Of a stretch of DNA of 52,676 bases, positions 12,464-20,314 are shown piece by piece; position 1 is the first letter of the stretch, and every line of letters begins with the position of its first letter. The translations under genes and the position numbers were made by a program. The notes below the pieces were generated by a model. The model had not been told where the DNA came from, did not search any database, and was given only the letters and a program-made list of their open reading frames with translations. Origin of the DNA: a virus; the IMG/VR virus record IMGVR_UViG_3300009551_000057, positions 1 to 52,676 of that record, one strand, 5' to 3'.

Positions 12464-14701
12464 ATGAGTCGACTGAATGCAGGATGGATGTTGGTGCTGG
12501 CGGCCGCCGCGTGCGGTACCACCAGCGCAGATGTGGGAGATGATGATGCGGCGATCTCCGATCGCCCGGCGGAGGTATCGAATCCGCTATGCGACTGGCC
12601 GCAGCAGTTCGGCGTGCCGAGCCACACCGGCCGGGCGTGCCCGGCGCAGCATGGCCTGACGGTGGTTGCGGCCCTCGTGTCCGACGAGGACGCGCAGGCC
12701 GAGAACGCGTTCAACGGCTTCTTATCGATCCACGAGGGCGCCGTGGTGACGTCTGGATCCTACGTCGTGATGCCGCACTCGCAGGGCTGGACGGATCCGG
12801 TGGAGATCACCGACCCGTCGACGAAGACGTACGACGTGCAGGTGTTCCGCTGGGATCCGAGCGTCGACGCGCCGAACCGCGCGCTCGACTACTTGTACAC
12901 GCTCCCCGCGAGCTGGGAGCCCGTGGACCGGGCGGTCCAGAGCTTCGGCTACCTCACCAACGGCTACGTGCAGGTCTTCCAGCCCGTCGTGAGCGGCTCG
13001 CAGCTCTACGTGCCGGCCTCCTCGGGCCGCGTCGAGCGGCGCGATCTCGCGACCGGCGCACTGATCGCGACGATCGATCCGTTCGCCGGTACCGCGTTCT
13101 CCGGCGATCCCAAGCTCACGCAGATGGGTGCGCTGTCCATCAGCCCGAGCGGCAAGATCTACTACACCGCGCTCGCCCATCCGCTCGGCGTCAACCCGAA
13201 GGGTCGTGACGCGCGCGGCGCGTGGCTCGTCGAGGTGGACCCGACGACCAACACGGCGCGGCGCGCCGACTGGTCGCTCATCGCGAGCAAGACGCTCGGC
13301 ATTCCGACGTCGACGGACCAATGCCTCCGGCCGTTCTTCCTGTTCGGCCGCAAGCCGACGGGACCGGATGACCATTCGAACCGGTCGGCCTGCGGCGCTC
13401 AGCAGCCGGCGATGAATTCCCCCGTCGCCTTCGACGGCATCGGAAACATCGTCGCGCTCTCGTATGGCACGAGGGAAATCTCGGCGGCCTTCCTGATCCG
13501 CGTCAGCGCGGCGACGCTCGCTCCGATTCAGGCGTACGATTTGCGCGGCCGGATGCTCCATGGCTGCGGCGTCCGCCTGGCCTTCGACGAGCCCGATACC
13601 GACTGCGCGATCATCACCGCCAATGGCACGCGCAACGTCGGGTTCGACCCCGACCTCAACTCTCCGGTCGGGTTCCAGGCAATGGGATTGATGGATGGCA
13701 GCCCGACCGTGGCACCCAACGGCGACCTGGCCGTCTCGGGCTACGATTCGGGGTTCTCGTTTTTGGGCGGCTACGACAGCCGCGGCGGCACGATCTCGTT
13801 CACCGCGAGCGGGGCGCTGCGCGCCGTAAACTCTGTCTTTGGCTGGGAGGTCACCAACGCCGTGCAGGCCGCGCTCACGCCGGGCGGAGGGTTCACCTAC
13901 GTATCGGACAGCCAGCTCTACAGCGAGTTCGATCTCAGCATTGCGCGCTGGTCTCCGACCTTTGACGTCCTGTCTCAGGCGCGTCTCGACATCCAGCCCG
14001 GGCCGGCCATCGACTGGCTCGACACCCAGGTCGCCATCAACATCGATGGTAGCTACTGCGGCGTCAACGGGATGGGCGTCTTCGCATGCTTTGACGGCAC
14101 CGGGGCGCTCGTCGAATCCGTCGACCTGCTCGGCGCCGATGCGCTGCCATACAGCATCGAGACGCTCTCGAACCACATCTCGCGGGACCGTGCCGGCACG
14201 TACTACGTGAACTACGGCGGCATCATGTGGATCATCGCCGGCGGTGGCGGCGGCCGCGCCCACGCAACGCTCGCGCCCACCGTTGGCCAGGCGGCGCAGC
14301 ATGCGCTCGGTCGGGCCGCCAAGGCCGCGCGGGCTCGCTCGGATGCGCCGCCGGCGCTGGCGGAGCTCGACGTCCCCCGTTCCGATCTCGTCAGCATCCC
14401 CGACGAGCTACGCCTCGTCCGGCCGTCTTCGGTGTGCGGGATACCGACCAAATGCCAGCCCTACATCGCCATCGTCAACGGCAACGGCGAAATCGAGGTG
14501 AGCAAGGCGCCGCTGTCCGACGCTATTTGCGATGCCGCCTGCGGTTCGCTGGAAGGCCGATGCCCGGCGCCGAACACCCTCGGCGCCTACCTCAGCTGCT
14601 CCGACAAGTGCTTGACGCTGGGTGACTTCACCGCCACGTGCATCGCCAATTGCGTCAACAGCATCCGCACGTCCTGCCAGACCGGGAGCGGGAACCTGTG
14701 A
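12464..14701 (+). CDS. Large secreted lipoprotein, beta-propeller-like
   Basis: 745 residues. Residues 1-17 are a lipoprotein signal ending in LAAAAC, so the mature protein would be lipidated at Cys17. The following acidic linker (DVGDDDAAISDRP) is typical of surface lipoproteins. Residues about 100-600 contain repeated short strands (SGSQLYVPASSGRVERRDLA; APNGDLAVSGYDSG) that suggest a PQQ/WD-like beta-propeller. The last 100 residues are Cys-rich (CDAACGSLEGRC; CSDKCLTLGDF; CIANCVN), probably disulfide-bonded. No virion role is evident; it reads as host-surface cargo. Its stop overlaps the RiPP precursor start. Confidence 0.85.
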   Translation: MSRLNAGWMLVLAAAACGTTSADVGDDDAAISDRPAEVSNPLCDWPQQFGVPSHTGRACPAQHGLTVVAALVSDEDAQAENAFNGFLSIHEGAVVTSGSYVVMPHSQGWTDPVEITDPSTKTYDVQVFRWDPSVDAPNRALDYLYTLPASWEPVDRAVQSFGYLTNGYVQVFQPVVSGSQLYVPASSGRVERRDLATGALIATIDPFAGTAFSGDPKLTQMGALSISPSGKIYYTALAHPLGVNPKGRDARGAWLVEVDPTTNTARRADWSLIASKTLGIPTSTDQCLRPFFLFGRKPTGPDDHSNRSACGAQQPAMNSPVAFDGIGNIVALSYGTREISAAFLIRVSAATLAPIQAYDLRGRMLHGCGVRLAFDEPDTDCAIITANGTRNVGFDPDLNSPVGFQAMGLMDGSPTVAPNGDLAVSGYDSGFSFLGGYDSRGGTISFTASGALRAVNSVFGWEVTNAVQAALTPGGGFTYVSDSQLYSEFDLSIARWSPTFDVLSQARLDIQPGPAIDWLDTQVAINIDGSYCGVNGMGVFACFDGTGALVESVDLLGADALPYSIETLSNHISRDRAGTYYVNYGGIMWIIAGGGGGRAHATLAPTVGQAAQHALGRAAKAARARSDAPPALAELDVPRSDLVSIPDELRLVRPSSVCGIPTKCQPYIAIVNGNGEIEVSKAPLSDAICDAACGSLEGRCPAPNTLGAYLSCSDKCLTLGDFTATCIANCVNSIRTSCQTGSGNL

Positions 14702-14925
14702 AGAAGACGCTAAGTCTCCGCAGGGAGGTTATTCGGTCGATGACCGCGCGCGAGCTCAAGATGGCTGCTGGCGGGACGGTCCACGACTCCGACCAGCCGG
14801 CGTGCGAGCTCAGCGACACCAGCGTTCCGAGCTTCGCGACTCCGGCGTGCGGCACCGCGTTCACATGCGGAATCCACTCGCTTTGTGGATGCAACGGCGA
14901 CTCTCAGCTTTGCCATCTGCCGTAG
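14698..14925 (+). CDS. Lanthipeptide-like RiPP precursor peptide
   Basis: 75 residues, GTG start overlapping the lipoprotein stop (GTGA). The N-terminus KKTLSLRREVIRSMTARELK followed by MAAGG matches the leader style of class I lanthipeptide and double-Gly precursors (L-x-L-K/R-x-E ... L-T-x-x-E-L ... GG). The predicted core, residues 27-75, holds 6 Cys (36, 51, 57, 63, 65, 72) and 11 Ser/Thr, suitable for thioether rings or disulfides. No LanB, LanC, LanM, protease or transporter gene is visible in the window, so any modification would depend on the host. Alternative: a small exported Cys-rich protein. Confidence 0.7.
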   Translation: MKKTLSLRREVIRSMTARELKMAAGGTVHDSDQPACELSDTSVPSFATPACGTAFTCGIHSLCGCNGDSQLCHLP

Positions 14926-14952
14926 CACGCCGTGTAGCCTTGTGCTGCATGT

Positions 14953-14982
14953 GACCGGAGATCTTGCGTTGGATGTCCGGTC
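14953..14982 (+). promoter_or_regulatory. Hairpin enclosing a start codon
   Basis: GACCGGA (14953-14959) pairs with TCCGGTC (14976-14982); the 16-base loop exposes the ATG at 14973, and GGAG (14957-14960) lies mostly within the left arm. Folding would bury the ribosome site of the next gene. A smaller stem AGCAC/GTGCT lies just upstream. Confidence 0.45.
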
Positions 14983-15320
14983 GTGAGATCACCCCCGACA
15001 TGGCAAACACCACCCATGTCGGCAAGGCTCGGATCTGCAACTTCATCGTCACCCGCAGCGACGGCAGCGTCGACGCGACCACGCCGGCCGCCGTCGGCGT
15101 CGGGAATCCCAACAACCTGAGGGCCACCATGAACCCGGACAACCCGCGGCAGTTCGCCGTCGTCGCCCTGGCCGAGACCCCGGGCATCAACACCACCGTG
15201 ACCTGCAACGGGCACTCGGCGTCGCTGCTGGTCACGGTGGTGGCCGCCGAGGGTCCCGACCTCGCCGGCGTGTCGATCGGATCGCCCGGCGACGAGGTCG
15301 ACCCGCCGAGCTGGGCCTAG
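14973..15320 (+). CDS. Hypothetical small beta-rich protein
   Basis: 115 residues from the ATG at 14973 (GGAG 12 bases upstream), or 106 from an ATG at 15000; the start is uncertain. It alternates strands (RICNFIVTRSDGSVDATTPA; FAVVALAET; ASLLVTVVAAE) and could be an Ig-like fold. It ends convergently with the exonuclease gene, the two sharing one CTAG as stop codons. Function unknown. Confidence 0.65.
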   Translation: MSGREITPDMANTTHVGKARICNFIVTRSDGSVDATTPAAVGVGNPNNLRATMNPDNPRQFAVVALAETPGINTTVTCNGHSASLLVTVVAAEGPDLAGVSIGSPGDEVDPPSWA

Positions 15321-16567
15321 GTCCGCTTCGGCTTGAACGGACGCACGACCTCTTCTGTCGTCGTCGTGAGTCCGCCGGCGTCCTCGATCTCCTTGAGTAG
15401 GAGGTCCAGGGCGCCGGTTTTGTTTTTGGTCGTGAACTTCTCCTTGGTCCCCTTGTGGTCTGCCACCAGGCGCTCGATCGCCGCGATGGGGACCTTCACC
15501 TTTGCCGCCGCGCGCGCCTTCTGGGCGCCATAGCGCGCCTCCAGGACCTGAAGCGCGACTGCGCCGTCGACGTCACGCTCGTTGCGCAGCGTCCGCCCCA
15601 GCACCCGGCCGTCGGGGAGCGGGATGTCCTCGTGCCAGGCCGCCCTGGAGATCTCGGCCTTCATCTCGGACAGCATGTCCGAGATGCGCTCGATGGCCAG
15701 GTACGCCACGCCGGCGCGCTCGACGGAGAGGACCGGCCCCGACGACCTCACCAGCTCGATGTCGTTGCTGATCGACAGCCCCAGCTTGACGAGCTCGGTC
15801 GGCAGCTCCCGGATGAGACCCACCGTACCGGGACACGATCGCCGCGCGGAGCAGTAGGCGCAGTGATCTCCCACCACGGTCGGGACCTCGAGCCCATTCG
15901 CCCATTGCATGGTGTACTGCTCAACCAGGTCGAAGACCCGCTCGAACTGGTCGGCGGCGTCGGCGAGGTCCCAGCCGTCGAGCGTGTCGCGCACGGCGTA
16001 ATGCGTCCCGTCTTCGCGAAGATGGAACAGCTCGGCCACAACGGAGTCAGCCTTGGTCAGCGAGGCGACGCAGAGCGCCCCCATGAGCGTCTGGCCAAAC
16101 TGCCCCGGCCGAGGGTAGCGCGTGCGGCCAAACTTCCAGTCCCCGACGTACCCCTTGATCCCCTGGGCGGCCGCGGCCTCGTGCCCGATCAGATCGTACG
16201 TGCCAGCGATCTCGTCGTCCGTCGGCGGATTGGGCAGCGTGTCGTAGTCGCGGTGTCCGAGGTTGCGGCCCAGCTCGCGCGCGGTCCGCGTCCTCACGTT
16301 CCAGGCGACCGCCACCTCGGTGGATAGGTGCGTCGGCAAATCGTCCAGAGGGAGCACCGCGCAGTAGCGGCGGAACTCCTCGGGGACCAACGCGAGCGCG
16401 TAGTCAACGCCCTCGATGCCGATGTGCTCGAGGAACTGGTGGATCGCCTTGCCGCGGTTCCGCACCCATTCGGAGCGCTGATCCGCGTTGAGGTCGACGA
16501 CGCCCGGGAGCACGGCGCTCGCCGGACACTTCCACACGCGGTGCCACTTCGATGCGGTCGGCTTCAC
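15317..16567 (-). CDS. PD-(D/E)XK exonuclease (Cas4/AddB-like)
   Basis: 416 residues, GTG start in the previous stop. The N-terminal WHRVWKCPASAVLPG resembles phage DUF2800-type nucleases. His43 (GKAIHQFLE), Asp125 (GTYDLIG) and Asp143-x-Lys145 (VGDWKFG) give the PD-(D/E)XK active site. CAYCSARRSC near residue 235 plus Cys14 fits the iron-sulfur or zinc staple of Cas4-like nucleases. Paired with the RecT-like gene in the same operon, it should supply 3' single strands for annealing-type recombination or genome replication. Confidence 0.8.
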   Translation of the reverse strand: MKPTASKWHRVWKCPASAVLPGVVDLNADQRSEWVRNRGKAIHQFLEHIGIEGVDYALALVPEEFRRYCAVLPLDDLPTHLSTEVAVAWNVRTRTARELGRNLGHRDYDTLPNPPTDDEIAGTYDLIGHEAAAAQGIKGYVGDWKFGRTRYPRPGQFGQTLMGALCVASLTKADSVVAELFHLREDGTHYAVRDTLDGWDLADAADQFERVFDLVEQYTMQWANGLEVPTVVGDHCAYCSARRSCPGTVGLIRELPTELVKLGLSISNDIELVRSSGPVLSVERAGVAYLAIERISDMLSEMKAEISRAAWHEDIPLPDGRVLGRTLRNERDVDGAVALQVLEARYGAQKARAAAKVKVPIAAIERLVADHKGTKEKFTTKNKTGALDLLLKEIEDAGGLTTTTEEVVRPFKPKRT

Positions 16568-16956
16568 CGTGGCCCCCTCTCCCCCATCACCGGCTCCGAC
16601 AGATCGAATTGCGGTGGTTCCACCCTGAGCATTCCGGTCAGGTTGAAAACCATGAAGTTTCTGGATTTCTCCAGTCCAGATCGCATCTCGATCTCCATGC
16701 CGCTAGAGATCCGCGGTCCGCACAGAATGATGCCATCACAGTAGCGGATCACCGTGATGGCATCATCAATGCCGGCCTGGCGATGCGCCGGGTTGCTGTC
16801 GTCATCGCCGGACAGGATGCTCGCGATCCAGGGCGCGATCACGGTGTGGTGCGGCCACGTCTTGCGGGCCCACGCCAGCCAGCGCAGCGCGCGGGCCACG
16901 TTCTCAGTGACGTCGCCCGCCACGGGGTGTGCGAGGTAGAACAGCGGCCGGGTCAT
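16564..16956 (-). CDS. DUF4406 / nucleoside deoxyribosyltransferase-like protein
   Basis: 130 residues. The N-terminus FYLAHPVAGD, the middle HRQAGIDDAI and IRYCDGIILCGPRISSGMEI follow the Rossmann-like fold of DUF4406 and nucleoside 2-deoxyribosyltransferases, where S/P-x-G-M contacts the sugar. Such phage proteins may salvage nucleotides or NAD-type metabolites. ATGA/GTGA overlaps place it inside the recombination operon. Confidence 0.75.
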   Translation of the reverse strand: MTRPLFYLAHPVAGDVTENVARALRWLAWARKTWPHHTVIAPWIASILSGDDDSNPAHRQAGIDDAITVIRYCDGIILCGPRISSGMEIEMRSGLEKSRNFMVFNLTGMLRVEPPQFDLSEPVMGERGPR

Positions 16957-17165
16957 GCGTCACCCATGAGATCCTCAGCATCGACCGCTCGGGCTAGCTC
17001 GCAAGCCCGCTTGATCTCGCCATCGGTGGATCGAGACAGGATGGTCTCCAGAGTTTGGTCCATCGTCGCCAGTCCCATGACCGACCTGGCGGCCTCTAGC
17101 TTGACGAGCGTCGATTCGCGCAGCGCGATGCGCCGGTAGCGCGGGCCGCGGTTCCCGCGGCTCAC
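16953..17165 (-). CDS. Possible ribbon-helix-helix protein
   Basis: 70 residues with GTG start overlapping the RecT gene stop. RYRRIALRESTLVKLEAARS followed by MGLATMDQTLETIL fits the strand-helix-helix pattern of RHH repressors. Frames extending further upstream would overlap the RecT gene and are unlikely. It may autoregulate this operon or modulate recombination; low-to-moderate certainty. Confidence 0.55.
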   Translation of the reverse strand: MSRGNRGPRYRRIALRESTLVKLEAARSVMGLATMDQTLETILSRSTDGEIKRACELARAVDAEDLMGDA

Positions 17166-18382
17166 GGGAGCTCGGCCTTCCGCTTGGCGAAGATCTCCCG
17201 CATCGAGGCCGCTTCCTGCGGGCTGGCGTGCCGCTTCGACCAGGCGACCCAGATGGGCTTGCTGTCGTCCAGGTGGGCCTGAGTCCGGCAGGCCGCCGCC
17301 CACGCCTTGAACGCGTCGAAGGACTTAGCCTCTGGGATGACCGGCGCGCGCACCTCCTCAGGCGCCGCCTCCTCGCCGAAGTCTTCGACGGGATCCGGCG
17401 CCGGGGCAGAACTGGAGGTCGCCGTAGTCGTAGAGCCGGGAGAACCCGACGAGGTCGACGTAGGCGCGGCCGTCGAAGAATCGTCGGGGGTCGAAGGGCG
17501 GGCGGCCGCCGCAGCAGCCTCGGCCGCGAGGCGCTCGTCCATCTTGCGGCGGGCCTCGTCGATGGACGCCTGAAGGCGATCCTCCTTCTGCTGCATCGTC
17601 TCGTGCGGCCTTTCAGCCGGCGGCGGCGTGCGCGGCGGACGCGTCACCCGCTGGTGATCGGTGACGCGCGGCTGCTGATCCCGTCGAGGCGTCGCGATGC
17701 TCTCGGGGGCCGGCTTGGTCTCGGCCTTGGGCGCCGGAGCCTCCGGATCCACCGGAGCAGCGGGAGGCGGGACCGAGGAGAACGCCGGCTTGTCGGTGTA
17801 CTCCGCGTCGATGAAGTCCCCATCATACGCCTCCTCGACGGACACGAGACCGGAGACGATATCCGGCCAGAGGATGCGGCAGATCTGCCCGGACCCGCGG
17901 GCGACCAGCATGTCCGCCGGGTGGTGCACCCAGTTGTGCTTGCTCATCAGCCCGGCCGCCCGGGCCCGCTCGATCGTCCAGGTGATCTCCAGCTGAGCAC
18001 GGCCGCGGCGCTTGCCGCGCCACGTCGCCCGCTGCGGCGTGGTCTCGATGAGATCCAGGACCTCGCACAGCGGCGACCGGAGGATGATCGCCCGCTGCCC
18101 CTCGGCCGATAGCCGAGGAATGCCCTCGACGATGTGATAGAGGCGGAGCGACTGCATCGGGGCGAGCCCTAGCTCGGCGCCCGCCATGATCACTACGGCC
18201 ATGTTGACCGGCTGCCCCCGATACGCCGTGGGAATGATGCCGGATGTGGCCAGCGCCCGCGTCAGATCCATCACCTCGCCGAACGTCCTGGGCACGATCG
18301 GCATGGGGTCATGCGCACCCGCCTCCATGCGGCGGATGGCGGTCTCCGGGTTGTACGCAACGATCTCTTTGCCTTCAGCCAT
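17162..18382 (-). CDS. RecT-like single-strand annealing protein
   Basis: 406 residues. Residues 35-185 carry RecT family features: AVVIMAGAELGLAPMQSLRL, then YHIVEGIPRLSAEGQRAIIL, the IERARAAGL region and HPADMLVARGSGQICRILWP followed by a VSVEEA acidic end. Residues about 190-330 are Pro/Ala/Ser/Thr-rich (disordered), then a C-terminal helical domain (FKAWAAACRTQAHLDDSKPI). It anneals complementary single strands with the exonuclease encoded at the end of the operon. First gene of the leftward recombination operon. Confidence 0.85.
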   Translation of the reverse strand: MAEGKEIVAYNPETAIRRMEAGAHDPMPIVPRTFGEVMDLTRALATSGIIPTAYRGQPVNMAVVIMAGAELGLAPMQSLRLYHIVEGIPRLSAEGQRAIILRSPLCEVLDLIETTPQRATWRGKRRGRAQLEITWTIERARAAGLMSKHNWVHHPADMLVARGSGQICRILWPDIVSGLVSVEEAYDGDFIDAEYTDKPAFSSVPPPAAPVDPEAPAPKAETKPAPESIATPRRDQQPRVTDHQRVTRPPRTPPPAERPHETMQQKEDRLQASIDEARRKMDERLAAEAAAAAARPSTPDDSSTAAPTSTSSGSPGSTTTATSSSAPAPDPVEDFGEEAAPEEVRAPVIPEAKSFDAFKAWAAACRTQAHLDDSKPIWVAWSKRHASPQEAASMREIFAKRKAELP

Positions 18383-18406
18383 TTGAATCGATCTCCATGC
18401 GCCGAG

Positions 18407-18436
18407 TTGACTTGGGCGCTCACCCTCTGTACTAAT
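18407..18436 (+). promoter_or_regulatory. Strong sigma70-type promoter
   Basis: TTGACT (18407-18412), a 17-base spacer, then TACTAA (18430-18435) in a rare AT-rich patch. The expected transcription start (about 18442) falls 2-4 bases before the GTG at 18445, so the first mRNA may be nearly leaderless. It drives the rightward replication genes and lies between divergent operons. Confidence 0.7.
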
Positions 18437-18444
18437 TTTTTAGC

Positions 18445-18693
18445 GTGCCGTCTACCCCACTGCTGCCACCGGATGCTGACGAGCTCCCAACGAAGATGGA
18501 GCAATGGTATCTCGCGTGCCTCGGCGCCTGGGTGGAGCACTACGGCACGCTGCCCAGCGTGCCGCAGCTCAGCGACTGGCTCGGCAAGTCGGGCACGGCG
18601 ATCCGCAGTGCCCTGCTGGCCCTCGAGGCCAAGGGCTACACGCGGCGGGACCCGCGTGGCTACTTCTATCCTGTCCATGGAGGTGAAGCATGA
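18445..18693 (+). CDS. Winged-helix DNA-binding protein
   Basis: 82 residues, GTG start. Residues 30-75 read as a winged helix: YGTLPSVPQLSDWLGKSGTA, recognition helix IRSALLALEAKGY, then wing RRDPRGYFYP. Similar to LexA N-terminal or GntR-type domains. No ribosome site is visible and the promoter is immediately upstream; ATG at 18496 is an alternative start. First gene of the replication operon; a regulator or initiator is likely. Confidence 0.7.
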   Translation: MPSTPLLPPDADELPTKMEQWYLACLGAWVEHYGTLPSVPQLSDWLGKSGTAIRSALLALEAKGYTRRDPRGYFYPVHGGEA

Positions 18694-19112
18694 CGGCTAA
18701 GGCAAACATCAACGAGCTCATGGCGGCCGTGTCGAGTAAGCATCACGACCTGATCGTGTCCGTCGCCAAGTCGTCGGTCGACGGCGACCCGGCCCGGGTG
18801 GTGGCGCTCACCGCCGAGTACCTCACCGCCATCGCCGGCATGCAGCCGCTTCGCAGTCGGGCGGGCGTGGCCGTCGACGCCGCATTGACCGCGCTCGTGC
18901 GCCAAGCGGCCGACGAGGGGCTGATCGACGACGCTCGGGACAATCCTCCGGTGAGCAGCGACGTCCTGCGCCTCCGGCAGTTGCTGCGCGAGAGCCGTTC
19001 GGAGCTCATCGCGGTGCGTCGCAAACTCTCCGACGAGCTAACGGGAGTCCGATCGGAGCTGCGCGACGCGACGGATACCATCGCCAGCCTGATCCGCAAG
19101 AGCGCCGGCTGA
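18690..19112 (+). CDS. Hypothetical coiled-coil protein
   Basis: 140 residues, GGAGGTGA ribosome site and ATGA overlap. Helical throughout, with a C-terminal coiled coil (LLRESRSELIAVRRKLSDEL). Immediately upstream of the primase, so perhaps a replication accessory factor or loader (inference). Not recognised. Confidence 0.7.
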   Translation: MTAKANINELMAAVSSKHHDLIVSVAKSSVDGDPARVVALTAEYLTAIAGMQPLRSRAGVAVDAALTALVRQAADEGLIDDARDNPPVSSDVLRLRQLLRESRSELIAVRRKLSDELTGVRSELRDATDTIASLIRKSAG

Positions 19113-19117
19113 TCCCC

Positions 19118-20314
19118 ATGTCCAGGTTCGACCGCGATACGGTGGTTGCCGAGCTGCGCGCAGAGGACGTAGCGGCACACCTCGGCATCAAGGGGCAATG
19201 GCGCGGCCGCTGGATGCGCACCAACCGGTGCGCCGAGGCGGACCACGGGTCCGACGCGTTCGCGCTGGCCCGCGATGGGATGTGGCATTGCCACGCCTGC
19301 GACACCGGAGGGGATCTCCTGTCCCTGATTGCGCGCGGCGAGCGGATGGACCTATCTGGCGACTTCCCTCGGGTTCTTGAGGTCGCGGCGGCGATCGCCG
19401 GCGTGGCGCCGGATGATGACTTCGGCCCGGCGCCGCGCCCGGCGCCCAAGGCTCGCCCCGCCCCGCCCCCACTGAAGCCCTGGTCCGAGCGCCTCAGGCT
19501 CGCCACCCGCCGGGCGGCATGGGTGTGGGATCACCTGTACGAGGGCGAAATCCTCGTCGCTCCCTACCTCAGGACGCGGGGCCTCGATCCCGCTGCCGTG
19601 CTCCGGCGTGAAGAGATCCGCTGCACCCCGCTCCGCGGACCGCGCCCGACCGCGCAGGACTCGGAGGATCTACGCCGGCTATGGGCGACGATGGCCCACA
19701 TGGCGATCGCGATTCCTGTCCGGGATGTCACCCGCGGAGCCTTCACCGACATTCGTGTGCGACGCATGGAGCCATCCCCGGGCCAGCCGAAGATCATCGG
19801 CATGCTCGGCGGCGTCACGGTGCAACCCGAGACCGGCGGATGGCCGGCGCAGCTGGCCGGGTGTTACGGTCACCCGGAAGAGATCGACGGCGATTCGGTC
19901 GTGCTGGTCGAGGGCGCCATGGACTACCTCACGGGCCTACAGATCTTCCAGAGCGCTCAGGTCCTGGGCGCCACATCGGCTGGCGACATGCCGCTCCTCG
20001 CCGCGCATGCCGCGCGCAAGCTGGCGGCGCGGGACGATGAGTCCGTGCTCATCATCATCGAGCAGAACGACCCGCCGCGGCGAGCTCGTGATGGTCGCGC
20101 GCTCGTCGGAGCTGCCGACGTCTCGGTCAACGAGTTACCGAACAGCGCCGCCAAGACCGCGCTCCGTCATCTTGGCCCGCATCGCGTGAAGCGCATCCTC
20201 TGCCGGGTTGACGGGCGGGACGACATCAAGGACCTGAACGACCTGCTGTGCGCGGGCGTCGATGTCCGGGTGAAGGTTGAGAGCTTCAGCGCGCCCGAGC
20301 CGCAGGATGGCTGA
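19118..20314 (+). CDS. DnaG-type primase
   Basis: 398 residues. A CHC2-type zinc finger uses Cys38, His43, Cys58 and Cys61 (HCHACDTGGD). A TOPRIM core follows with VVLVEGAMDYL (Glu265) and LIIIEQND at about 311-318 where the usual D-x-D is E-x-x-D, a mild divergence. Pro-rich linker at 104-120. It makes RNA primers for phage replication and overlaps the helicase gene by 8 bases. Confidence 0.85.
   Translation: MSRFDRDTVVAELRAEDVAAHLGIKGQWRGRWMRTNRCAEADHGSDAFALARDGMWHCHACDTGGDLLSLIARGERMDLSGDFPRVLEVAAAIAGVAPDDDFGPAPRPAPKARPAPPPLKPWSERLRLATRRAAWVWDHLYEGEILVAPYLRTRGLDPAAVLRREEIRCTPLRGPRPTAQDSEDLRRLWATMAHMAIAIPVRDVTRGAFTDIRVRRMEPSPGQPKIIGMLGGVTVQPETGGWPAQLAGCYGHPEEIDGDSVVLVEGAMDYLTGLQIFQSAQVLGATSAGDMPLLAAHAARKLAARDDESVLIIIEQNDPPRRARDGRALVGAADVSVNELPNSAAKTALRHLGPHRVKRILCRVDGRDDIKDLNDLLCAGVDVRVKVESFSAPEPQDG

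Noticed and set aside
12722-14302. A 526-codon open frame antisense to the lipoprotein gene
   Set aside because: High GC and codon bias leave the opposite strand open; it lacks a ribosome site and any recognisable domain, and the sense frame has a signal peptide and coherent domains.
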